Source of the DNA: JAHEIJ01 sp040235565
Lineage (GTDB): Bacteria > Pseudomonadota > Gammaproteobacteria > UBA6429 > Thiohalophilaceae
Assembly (NCBI GenBank): GCA_040235565.1
Contig: JBECLA010000067.1
Span: 1-47,020 of the forward strand
Direction: 5' to 3'
Length of the DNA stretch: 47,020 nt
The position numbers and the translations under genes are program-made. Under the pieces are notes generated by a model, which searched no databases, was not told where the DNA came from, and worked only from the letters and a program-made list of their open reading frames with translations. How positions within the stretch are numbered: the stretch's first letter is position 1; every line of letters begins with the position of its first letter. This document shows positions 9,453 through 16,696 of this stretch, piece by piece.

Positions 9453-9791
9453 ATGGCACACACCTGTCAATTCAACGAGATAACTGAACTGGACCAGTTT
9501 CACCTCACCCGCGAATCACTGGAAGTGAGTGAATTCGACATCTTCCGGAGAGCCTATATCGATTGGTACGGTAAAACACCGACTTTGCGAGAGATTGAGA
9601 ATCACTTCGATGGCTATCTTGTTTCTGGAGAGCTGCCTTTCTATGTCCGTCACTATTGTCGGCAATTTATTGAACATCGACCCGATATGGTCGAAGCGGT
9701 GAGGAAACAGGAACACCGCAGCCGGATTGCGGAACGCCTCGTGACGGGACTACTGATTGCGTTTGTGGTTGCGGCCTTGACACTGGGTTAA
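9453..9791 (+). CDS. Small tail-anchored protein of unknown function (112 aa)
   Basis: A 112-residue protein with a soluble N-terminal region and one hydrophobic segment at the very C-terminus (about residues 95-111, LVTGLLIAFVVAALTLG), so it probably sits in the membrane by its tail. The soluble part (FDIFRRAYIDWYGKTPTLREIENHFDGYL) is helical and rich in aromatic and acidic residues. I do not recognise the family. It stops four bases before the end of the convergent hemerythrin gene. Confidence 0.7.
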   Translation: MAHTCQFNEITELDQFHLTRESLEVSEFDIFRRAYIDWYGKTPTLREIENHFDGYLVSGELPFYVRHYCRQFIEHRPDMVEAVRKQEHRSRIAERLVTGLLIAFVVAALTLG

Positions 9792-9795
9792 GCTG

Positions 9796-10203
9796 TTAGC
9801 GCGACTGCATTGTAGTCAAGTAATCCGTCAACGCTTTATCTCGGCTATTAATATGGCTGAGAAGAAAGTCTCGCATTTGATTGGCAGTCTTCAATGCGAG
9901 ATTATCTTGTCCCGCCGCATAACGCCGTAATATCTGGTTTAAACGCTCCGTCATGGCCGCATGGTCAAGCACATGATCATCATAATCCGGGTATGCATAC
10001 ATACGCATAAGCAATTCTTCGGACGTGAAATGGAGTTCAGAGTAAGCCGTGAGCTGATTAAGAATTTCATGGATTTTTGCTGCAGGTTGTCCTTCATCAA
10101 CTGCATCGCACAACGCTTCTAACATCCCGAGTTGTACGCGGTGTTCACTATCAATGCTGCTGGCATCATGCGTATCAGACATGTGTTTATTTGATGCATC
10201 CAT
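9796..10203 (-). CDS. Bacteriohemerythrin-like di-iron protein
   Basis: A 135-residue single-domain hemerythrin that would bind O2 (or NO) at a non-haem di-iron site. The ligand pattern is readable: His in EHRVQ (about residue 21), HFTSEE giving the His and Glu pair near 57-61, HVLDHAA giving two His near 76-80, and HINSRD giving His and Asp near 115-120. The ATG at 10203 follows an AGGAG seven bases earlier. Length fits the family. No sensor or signalling domain is attached, which favours an oxygen storage, delivery or scavenging role, plausible in a cell with many cytochromes. Confidence 0.88.
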   Translation of the reverse strand: MDASNKHMSDTHDASSIDSEHRVQLGMLEALCDAVDEGQPAAKIHEILNQLTAYSELHFTSEELLMRMYAYPDYDDHVLDHAAMTERLNQILRRYAAGQDNLALKTANQMRDFLLSHINSRDKALTDYLTTMQSR

Positions 10204-10323
10204 GTGTATGCTCCTGCCTGTCGCAACGCTGACAATACTTCATGAATATTAGTTGAATTAAATGCTGATACAAGCAAGTTTATATACAACCGTTAGAGAG
10301 TATACTTACTTTTAATGGTAAAA

Positions 10324-10761
10324 TTATTTCTGCAAAATCATGTCGAACTCAATCCGTTCTACTGGATTACTGCCTATCCATTGGGTCTCAAGCGTCTTGT
10401 ACTCCTCCGTGGTGACGATAAAGTGAATATGCGGTGGTGACAGATTGGGCCATTCCGTCTCAAATTCAAAATAACCATTCGCATCGGAAAATAAATAGGC
10501 CCGTAAATCGTCGACATATACGCCACGCTTGTCGGCTTGCCAATGAGCAATTTTTGCATTTGCCACCGGAGTGCAATTCGGCGCGGCAAGGATTTGACCC
10601 CGGACAGTGACACCCTGGCTGATATTGACTTTCTGCACCGTAACCGGGACATAGTGCGTGCCGGTAGTTCGATGCGGCGTGGGGCGGCAATTCTCCGCTG
10701 TTGCAGCAAATGACAAGAGCAGTACGAGCAGCACGGTAATAACGTAACGTGTAGTTCGCAT
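10324..10761 (-). CDS. Exported intradiol-ring-cleavage dioxygenase-like protein
   Basis: A 145-residue protein with a clear signal peptide (residues 1-23, hydrophobic VITVLLVLLLSFAATA) followed by a beta-sandwich of the protocatechuate/catechol dioxygenase family. The non-haem iron ligands expected for this fold look present: tyrosines in RGVYVDDLRAYLF and the HIHF pair near the end. It is shorter than cytosolic catechol dioxygenases, and extracytoplasmic members of this size have few tested activities, so the substrate is open. The ATG at 10761 has GAGGG just upstream; a longer frame to 10917 crosses the divergent gene's start region and is rejected. Confidence 0.82.
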   Translation of the reverse strand: MRTTRYVITVLLVLLLSFAATAENCRPTPHRTTGTHYVPVTVQKVNISQGVTVRGQILAAPNCTPVANAKIAHWQADKRGVYVDDLRAYLFSDANGYFEFETEWPNLSPPHIHFIVTTEEYKTLETQWIGSNPVERIEFDMILQK

Positions 10762-10863
10762 GTGACCCTCGTTTTGCGTCTTGTAATCAACGCGATTCAG
10801 CGCATACTGGTCAGAGTAATAGCAGAAAAATCTCGAGTCAGGGTGATTGCTACACTTCGTTCT

Positions 10864-12861
10864 ATGGAGAAAAATCCACCAATCCTGCCCAATTCCGCCA
10901 CGGCGATACTCGACCATATCTTGCCATCATCGCAGCGGATCCTGTTATTTGGACCCCCGGGGAGTGGCAAAACGACACTTGCCAACGCACTGGCACGGGA
11001 ACTGGAGAAACGACAATGTCGCTGTCATTGCATTTTCGCGGATCCGGGCTCACCCGGTTTTGGATTACCCGGAACTCTGACCCTCGGTAAATGGCAGAAA
11101 AATCAGTGGCAATCCCGTGAAAGCGAAGCCCTGTGCAGTCTGGATGCCGGCCGTTTCCGTTTACCGCTGATCACCGCCGTCCGCCACCTGGCCCAGGCAT
11201 CGATTGAGCCTCCCTTATTAATCGATGGCCCGGGGGTGGTGCGCGGCGTGGCTGGCAGGGAATTACTGATCGGATTGATCGATGCGGCTGACATCGACAC
11301 TGTACTGATCCTCGCCCCGCAACAACAGCCCATCCCGCTGGCGCACGAATTGCGCAGTTTAGCCATCGCCCGCTATGTGATTCATTCCGCGACGGCGGCA
11401 GCTCGACCCGGTAAACGAGCACGGGCGCGATACCGCACACGGCTCTGGGATACCTATCTTGAAACTGGCACGGTAAAACAGCTCGAACTGAACACAATTA
11501 ATGTGCTCGGCATTCCGCCACCACTGGAGGAAAACCTGGCCTGGACTGGACGGCAAGTCGCGTTACTCAGTGGCCGACAGACCATTACCATGGGCGAAAT
11601 CCTGACATTGAACGACAGCGTCCTGACACTGCAGGCTCCTGGCGACACGCGCAAGGCGAACAACCTGTTAATACGCGACGCGCGCCGCAATGAACAAGGA
11701 CTCCTGGAAACTGCCGAGCCATTCACCCCGGCCCGGTTTGAATTTGTTCCGCCTCCGGCAAGTCTGCCCGGTATTGAAGAAAGTGGAGGTCCCCGTGTTG
11801 TCGGTCGCGTCGGTGCACTCGACGTAACGCTGGTCAATGGTGTGTTCGGCGATCCTCTGCTGCACCTGCGCATCCGGCACAAGGGGCGAAGTCTGCTGTT
11901 TGATCTGGGTGAAGGAGGGCGGTTGTCGGCACGCCTCGCGCACCAGGTCACCGATGTTTTCATAAGTCATGCGCATATGGATCATATCGGTGGCTTCCAA
12001 TGGTTATTGCGTTCCCGCTTGGGTGAATTCCCGCCGTGTCGAATTTATGGCCCACCGGGACTGGCCCGGCATATTGCAGGATTTATCCAGAGTTTTCTGT
12101 GGGATCGGGTCGAGGATCGGGGCCCCTGTTTTGAGATCAATGAATTGCACGGCGACCTGTTACATCGATTCCGCATTCAGGCCGGTGAAACCGGCATGCA
12201 GGCAGTGGAGGCGATCAGGATAACCAACAGCGTTATACTGCGAGAACCCGGATTTCAAATTCGTGCGGTCCAACTTGATCATCTTACGCCGGTACTTGCC
12301 TATGCCTTTGAACCGGAAATAGAGATTCATGTCAGGAAGGATCAGCTGGCTGCCCGGAGGCTGGAACCCGGTCGCTGGTTGACGGACCTGAAGCAAGCGC
12401 TGCTTGCCAACCAGCCGGCCACCCTGATTGCATTGCCCGACGGGACGCAGGCTGAGGCCGGTATATTACAGCAAGAGCTGACGCTAACCTCACCGGGCAA
12501 GAAACTGGTCTATGCCACGGATCTCGCAGACACCATGTCAAACCGTAAGATCCTTGTCGACTTTGCAAAACATGCCCATACGTTTTTTTGTGAAGCGACC
12601 TTTCGGAACGCGGATGCGGATCACGCGACACGGAATGGTCATCTTACCACCCGTGCCTGTGGTGAAATCGCCACAGCGGCCAGAGTGGGGCGTCTGGTGA
12701 GTTTTCATTTCTCACGTCGCTATGCCGATAATCCCCGGGAAATATACGAGGAACTTCAATCAGCCTGTGACCGTGTTGTGATACCCCGTTCAATGAATGT
12801 GTTTGAACAATCCGCAGACAGTGCCGTTGAGACAGTCAGACGATCTGATCTCAAGATCTAA
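10864..12861 (+). CDS. Fusion of Clp1/Grc3-like polynucleotide kinase domain and RNase Z-type nuclease domain
   Basis: 665 residues from the ATG at 10864; a GTG at 10762 would lengthen it through the divergent gene's promoter region, and no strong ribosome-binding site decides. Residues about 1-270 form a P-loop domain with GPPGSGKTT (30-38), DGPGVVRGVAGRELLIGLID (like the Clp1 TPGWVKG region), an Arg-rich lid RARARYRTRLWDTYL, and a beta-rich tail (VALLSGRQTITMGEI) as in Clp1/Grc3/Nol9 RNA 5'-OH kinases. Residues about 315-660 are a metallo-beta-lactamase fold of the RNase Z group: HAHMDH (369-374), His473 in LDHLTP, Asp553 in ATDLADT, and His615 in FHFSRRY. The pairing predicts one protein that cuts RNA and phosphorylates 5' ends, perhaps in tRNA or RNA-repair metabolism. 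Activity is inferred. Confidence 0.85.
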   Translation: MEKNPPILPNSATAILDHILPSSQRILLFGPPGSGKTTLANALARELEKRQCRCHCIFADPGSPGFGLPGTLTLGKWQKNQWQSRESEALCSLDAGRFRLPLITAVRHLAQASIEPPLLIDGPGVVRGVAGRELLIGLIDAADIDTVLILAPQQQPIPLAHELRSLAIARYVIHSATAAARPGKRARARYRTRLWDTYLETGTVKQLELNTINVLGIPPPLEENLAWTGRQVALLSGRQTITMGEILTLNDSVLTLQAPGDTRKANNLLIRDARRNEQGLLETAEPFTPARFEFVPPPASLPGIEESGGPRVVGRVGALDVTLVNGVFGDPLLHLRIRHKGRSLLFDLGEGGRLSARLAHQVTDVFISHAHMDHIGGFQWLLRSRLGEFPPCRIYGPPGLARHIAGFIQSFLWDRVEDRGPCFEINELHGDLLHRFRIQAGETGMQAVEAIRITNSVILREPGFQIRAVQLDHLTPVLAYAFEPEIEIHVRKDQLAARRLEPGRWLTDLKQALLANQPATLIALPDGTQAEAGILQQELTLTSPGKKLVYATDLADTMSNRKILVDFAKHAHTFFCEATFRNADADHATRNGHLTTRACGEIATAARVGRLVSFHFSRRYADNPREIYEELQSACDRVVIPRSMNVFEQSADSAVETVRRSDLKI

Positions 12862-12895
12862 TCAGAGTGAATTTTTTGTCCAAACGAGAATAATC

Positions 12896-13075
12896 ATGTC
12901 CGACAACAAAGTACCAGCCCATTCCCTCAAAAAGGAACCCAAGTTTTGTCGTTGTCGTGTGTGCCATGAACATTTTTACGGCGACACCATCGAGCAGGCA
13001 CGTCAGGCGTGTTTAAAGCACGGCACGGAAGAGCATCCCGAATGGGGAGTCACGGTGTGCTTCTGTCCTGACTGA
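12896..13075 (+). CDS. Small Cys/His-rich protein, possible zinc binder (59 aa)
   Basis: A 59-residue protein with five cysteines and three histidines concentrated in CRCRVCHEHF, ACLKHG and CFCPD, a spacing that could hold one zinc ion. The ATG at 12896 follows an AACGAG stretch. It starts 34 bases after the kinase-RNase Z fusion on the same strand and is probably co-transcribed, so a role with RNA is possible. I do not recognise the family; a longer frame reaching back to 12797 overlaps the fusion gene and is unlikely. Confidence 0.65.
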   Translation: MSDNKVPAHSLKKEPKFCRCRVCHEHFYGDTIEQARQACLKHGTEEHPEWGVTVCFCPD

Positions 13076-13113
13076 AAGCAACACCATTACAATCTGACAG
13101 ACGCAAACTGATT

Positions 13114-13323
13114 TCAGGCCTGATTATAAAAATCATATACCGCCTGGCGGGCATCTTCGAGGGAATCGAAATCGAGGTTATGCCATTCAGGCACATCATT
13201 TTTGAAAACTTCAACTTCCCACAGACCTGTGCCTGGATTTTCACTGTATTCTACAACCCAGGTATCGCTCAACCTTTCTTCGTATTTGCCGTCAAGCCGT
13301 TTCACAAGGGCATCGTTGTTCAC
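13114..13323 (-). CDS. Small acidic protein of unknown function (69 aa)
   Basis: A 69-residue acidic protein starting at GTG (13323), with AGGTTG about ten bases upstream. The pattern WVVEYSENPGTGLWEVEVF followed by FDSLEDARQAVYDFY suggests a two-strand plus helix fold, but I cannot name the family. It lies 15 bases after the DUF6763-type gene on the same strand, so the two are probably one operon. Confidence 0.65.
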   Translation of the reverse strand: MNNDALVKRLDGKYEERLSDTWVVEYSENPGTGLWEVEVFKNDVPEWHNLDFDSLEDARQAVYDFYNQA

Positions 13324-13338
13324 GGTTTTTTCAACCTG

Positions 13339-13719
13339 TTATTCGAGGGGTGATTCTTCCATATAACCTTCGCCGAAATCATCACGAGCCGACATGGATT
13401 CGCGAGTCAACTTGTCCGGGTCAGAGCTCCGGAACTCCTTCTGGGGGGATTCCCAGTCTTCAGATGTGGTGTCTGTAATCTCAGTGCCCAAATCGTCCTG
13501 TTCAGCGATATCAAGGGCACCCGCCCAGTTTTCCGGCTCCTCACTGAGCTCTATTTCCAGCTCGCGCCATTCCTCCAGACTGTATTCCTCGATGTCACCG
13601 TCAAAATGTTGAATTTCAACGGTGTCATTATCTTCATCGACTGCGGTAACGTAAAAACGTTGTCCTTTGTCCAGATGGGCATACCATTGGTCCGGGATTG
13701 GATCGAGTTCATTGGGCAT
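13339..13719 (-). CDS. DUF6763-type acidic protein (126 aa)
   Basis: A very acidic 126-residue protein. The N-terminal half (NELDPIPDQWYAHLDKGQRFYVTAVDEDNDTVEIQHFDGDIEEYSLEEW, residues 3-50 in outline) looks like a small SH3-like barrel typical of the DUF6763 proteins found in gammaproteobacteria. The C-terminal half is low-complexity acidic and probably disordered. AGAGGAAA precedes the ATG at 13719. Function unknown. It heads a likely two-gene operon with the 69-residue protein. Confidence 0.75.
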   Translation of the reverse strand: MPNELDPIPDQWYAHLDKGQRFYVTAVDEDNDTVEIQHFDGDIEEYSLEEWRELEIELSEEPENWAGALDIAEQDDLGTEITDTTSEDWESPQKEFRSSDPDKLTRESMSARDDFGEGYMEESPLE

Positions 13720-13746
13720 GGCGATTTCCTCTAACCCTGTTACTCA

Positions 13747-13881
13747 TTAAATACTATAGACAATATTCAGTGGCTTTCCCTGATCCCGATCAAAGCGCAG
13801 AACAATATAATCTTCGGCGCCGGGGGCTGACAATAAGCTGGCGGTGCGTTCGTATCCCTGCATAAAACTACGCCAAGGCAT
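13747..13881 (-). CDS. Possible 44-residue small gene or remnant
   Basis: An ATG-started frame of 44 codons, 27 bases upstream of the DUF6763-type gene and on the same strand. The peptide has protein-like content (YERTASLLSAPGAEDYIVLRF, then DRDQGKPLNIVYSI) rather than the composition of random DNA. A stop codon precedes the ATG by one codon, and no strong ribosome-binding site is seen. It may be a small gene leading the operon or the tail of a decayed longer gene. The remainder of the gap (13882-14045) shows nothing I can identify. Confidence 0.35.
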   Translation of the reverse strand: MPWRSFMQGYERTASLLSAPGAEDYIVLRFDRDQGKPLNIVYSI

Positions 13882-14045
13882 ACTTTATGCCAATCCGTGA
13901 CGAAATACGCGGTCAGCAGATAGCAAAAATTTTGAGATTGATACAGAGTATGTTAATTATCACAGCTGGAGTTTATTGAACCAGTATAGGCAAACAATAA
14001 CGCTCAAGCAAAGCGCTGTAATACCCAAGTCTAAGCCATTGTCTT

Positions 14046-15017
14046 ATGACACAACCCAGAGCCACACTACAGGAAAGCATTGCACGTCAGCGTGACGTAC
14101 TCGTCAGTATTCTGAAAACACCCCTGCACAACACAGCAAAGGCCTGCAGTCAGGTATGGGGCGATCGCCATAAGCTGAATCAGACACTGATGGAGTTTTT
14201 GCCATCGATCCCGAATTGCAAGTTTCTTTATGCCCTGGATACCGATGCAATCCAGATCAGTGATAACATCAGTCACGCCGGGTTGATTGAAAAAGATTTC
14301 GCCCGTGATCGCTCGAGCCGCCCCTATATGTCTGAAGTTGTTCCGAGCACCGACTTTCTGCTTTCGGAAAGTTACATCAGCCTGCGCGCACGTCGACCTT
14401 CCCTGACGGCAATTCAAATTGTGCGTGACAGCAAGGGGAAGGCGTTGGGGTTTATTGGTGCCGATTTTGATTTGCGCAATCTGCCGTTAACACGCGATCT
14501 GTATGAAGAACCCCGCTACTGGCGACAGATAAAAGGCGACCCTTCTATTCGTGGGACAGTATTCCATCAGACCCGCATCGAAAGCCTGATTGACAAACAT
14601 CTGGATACCATAATCAGTGTGATCAACGAACTGATGATCAATTATGGCGTATTTCATGTCATCCTGCATTTTTCCAGCAACCGGGCCATCATCTGGTTAA
14701 TGCATGATCCGTATCGCTATCGTCTCCTGGATATCGAGTCCCTGATTGATCCGGATATTTGTCTAGCCTATCCGCGACATGACTATCCTATTGATGCGGT
14801 GGTCAAGGCAAAGGAAATCCGTTCTATCCTGGAGGGATTCAAGCAACTCAGGTTCATGGATGAAATGTTCTATCTGCGTTCGGGTACCTTGAATATTTTT
14901 AATGGTGTGGTTGGCCTGACATTTTCCTGCGACGGTTCTCATTACATCCCTTATGATGAATTTCTTAACCAGGATCATGCTTTCTGGTTGATACGACAAC
15001 AAACAGGCACACCATGA
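14046..15017 (+). CDS. Soluble PDC/Cache-sensor-like protein
   Basis: A 323-residue protein without a signal peptide or membrane helix. Residues about 20-150 look like a PDC (Cache-type) ligand-sensing domain: FLYALDTDAIQISDNIS, then the DRSSRPYMSEV element, SESYISLRARRPSLTAIQIVRDSKGKALGFIGADFDLRNLP, the usual Cache strand pattern ending in a GADFDL motif. The second half (residues 165-320) is not recognised and contains strand-rich stretches. Cache domains usually lie outside the cell in membrane receptors, so a stand-alone cytosolic one is unusual. Its last four bases (ATGA) overlap the start of the next gene, so the two are translated together and probably act together. Confidence 0.75.
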   Translation: MTQPRATLQESIARQRDVLVSILKTPLHNTAKACSQVWGDRHKLNQTLMEFLPSIPNCKFLYALDTDAIQISDNISHAGLIEKDFARDRSSRPYMSEVVPSTDFLLSESYISLRARRPSLTAIQIVRDSKGKALGFIGADFDLRNLPLTRDLYEEPRYWRQIKGDPSIRGTVFHQTRIESLIDKHLDTIISVINELMINYGVFHVILHFSSNRAIIWLMHDPYRYRLLDIESLIDPDICLAYPRHDYPIDAVVKAKEIRSILEGFKQLRFMDEMFYLRSGTLNIFNGVVGLTFSCDGSHYIPYDEFLNQDHAFWLIRQQTGTP

Positions 15018-15352
15018 GATCCCTGTTAGTCATCCAGTTGAATCAGCAGACGGTTCTCGAATATGACCGCAACACCCGTCTGCCAGGCAAACAGCGTGGG
15101 TTTCTGGATCAAATGGACATCGACATGAATCACGGTATTGTTCTGGAGCGTCAACGATATGCCAATCCTGATCGCTTGCAACGAGGAAGTTACGTCGCAA
15201 TGAAACTGATACAGGCAATTCAAACAAATGATAATAGCATGGTCAATGCCATGTGCGCCTACCTGGCTAATCGTTTACCGGACCTGAACCAGATTGGATT
15301 CGAGGAAAGTGAGGAAGAGATAACCGTCAATTTCCATTTCGATACCACGTAA
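15014..15352 (+). CDS. Partner of the PDC-sensor protein, unknown function (112 aa)
   Basis: A 112-residue soluble protein starting in the ATGA overlap with the previous gene. I do not recognise the family. It has an N-terminal strand (LLVIQLNQQTVLEYD), a central segment with MDIDMNHGIVLERQRYANPDRLQRG, a helix (YVAMKLIQAIQTNDNSMVNAMCAYLANRLPDL in outline) and an acidic end. Translational coupling suggests a stoichiometric partner of the sensor protein. Function unknown. Confidence 0.7.
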   Translation: MRSLLVIQLNQQTVLEYDRNTRLPGKQRGFLDQMDIDMNHGIVLERQRYANPDRLQRGSYVAMKLIQAIQTNDNSMVNAMCAYLANRLPDLNQIGFEESEEEITVNFHFDTT

Positions 15353-15370
15353 ATTTCAGATTCCCTGTAT

Positions 15371-16627
15371 ATGTGTAAAGTAACAGAAATCATCATGCGA
15401 ATATTTATTAGCGGTAAGAAGTGTTTTTTCAGCGAATGGCCATCGAAGCGGTTGGTGTTTTTCCTGGCGCTTTTCCTGACATGTGGGTTTGCCAGCTTCC
15501 CGTCCCAAGCCAAAGAATCCGTTACAACTGCTATTGACACAACCGATCAAAATGCAGACACAAGCATCAAACCGGTAGCGACAACGCCCGCACTACGATT
15601 GGCTGACACACAGACCATACAGGACTTGATTCCTGAGCTCGTTAACAAACGGGTCATCTACGTGGGAGAAACGCATACCCGCTATGATCATCACCTTCTG
15701 CAACTTGAAATTATCCGGCAAGTACATACCATGCATCCTGGAATCGCTATCGGGATGGAATTTTTTCAGCAACCTTTTCAGCAGCATCTTGATGAATATA
15801 TTCGTGGCGAAACAAACGAGCGCGAAATGTTACGTACCACGGAATATTATGAACGCTGGCGATACGACTATCGGCTTTATGCCCCTATTTTACGTTATGC
15901 CAAAGAACAGGGTATTCCCCTGGTCGCATTGAATTTACCCGCGGAAATTACCCGAAAGGTCAGTCGGGATGGTCTGGCCAGCCTGAGTGAGGCAGAACGG
16001 GCACAGGTTCCTGCTGACATTGACCGTTCGGATGAAGCCTATACCAACCGTCTTGAGAAAATCTTTGAGCAACACCCCGCGGGTCAGGCACCGAACTTTG
16101 AACATTTTCTCACCGCCCAGTTAATCTGGGATGAAGGCATGGCGCAAAAAGTCACTGACTATCTTATCAATAATCCATCACACCGCATGATCGTGCTGGC
16201 CGGTAGTGGCCACCTTGCTTACGGGAGCGGGATCCCGAATCGGGTTGGGCGTCGTCTCCCCGTTGAATCCAGCCTGATCATCAGCAACTGGGAGGGGGAA
16301 CTGGATCCCGCCGTGGCCGATTTTTTACTCCTGCCGCAGGAACAGACTCTCCCCAAAGCCGGCAAGCTGGGCGCCATGCTCGATGAAGACAAGGAAAAAC
16401 AAACCGTCAGACTGGATGTCTGCTTAACTGACAGTCCTTGCGCCAGAACGGGCCTGAAACCGGGTGATCAGTTTGTATCGATAGACAACGGCGCCATTTC
16501 CAGTATGGCGGACTTGCGTGTCATGATGTGGGACAAACAACCGGGTGATGAAATCACACTCATTATTCGACGCAATCACTGGTTTGCAGAGGATGAGGAG
16601 TTAACCTACAAGGTCACACTTCATTAG
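15371..16627 (+). CDS. ChaN-family protein with C-terminal PDZ domain
   Basis: Up to 418 residues, with an N-terminal signal peptide (hydrophobic VFFLALFLTCGFASFPSQA ending near residue 47). Residues about 85-310 match the ChaN/haem-binding-uptake domain of the Tiki/EreA-like fold: VIYVGETHTRYDHH, the ExF pair in GMEFFQQPFQQ, and LAGSGHLAYGSGIP, where the Glu and His residues would bind haem iron or form a hydrolytic site. Residues about 335-415 are a PDZ domain (ARTGLKPGDQFVSIDN). ChaN proteins are linked to haem or iron uptake but are poorly characterised; the PDZ domain suggests it docks on other envelope proteins. Starts at 15371 or 15395 are both possible. It ends at a large hairpin. Confidence 0.85.
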   Translation: MCKVTEIIMRIFISGKKCFFSEWPSKRLVFFLALFLTCGFASFPSQAKESVTTAIDTTDQNADTSIKPVATTPALRLADTQTIQDLIPELVNKRVIYVGETHTRYDHHLLQLEIIRQVHTMHPGIAIGMEFFQQPFQQHLDEYIRGETNEREMLRTTEYYERWRYDYRLYAPILRYAKEQGIPLVALNLPAEITRKVSRDGLASLSEAERAQVPADIDRSDEAYTNRLEKIFEQHPAGQAPNFEHFLTAQLIWDEGMAQKVTDYLINNPSHRMIVLAGSGHLAYGSGIPNRVGRRLPVESSLIISNWEGELDPAVADFLLLPQEQTLPKAGKLGAMLDEDKEKQTVRLDVCLTDSPCARTGLKPGDQFVSIDNGAISSMADLRVMMWDKQPGDEITLIIRRNHWFAEDEELTYKVTLH

Positions 16628-16633
16628 CTATCA

Positions 16634-16679
16634 GGGGTTAAAGATCAGGAGGTGGTCGCCTGGCCTGATCAGTAACCCC
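16634..16679. terminator. Long interrupted hairpin between convergent genes
   Basis: Nested inverted repeats GGGGTTA (16634-16640) with TAACCCC (16673-16679) and GATCAGG (16643-16649) with CCTGATC (16664-16670) form a stem of 14 pairs interrupted by two-base bulges. It lies between the stops of the ChaN-PDZ gene (+) and the nonahaem cytochrome gene (-), and probably ends transcription in both directions. Confidence 0.7.
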
Positions 16680-16696
16680 GAATATCAATCTCGCGG

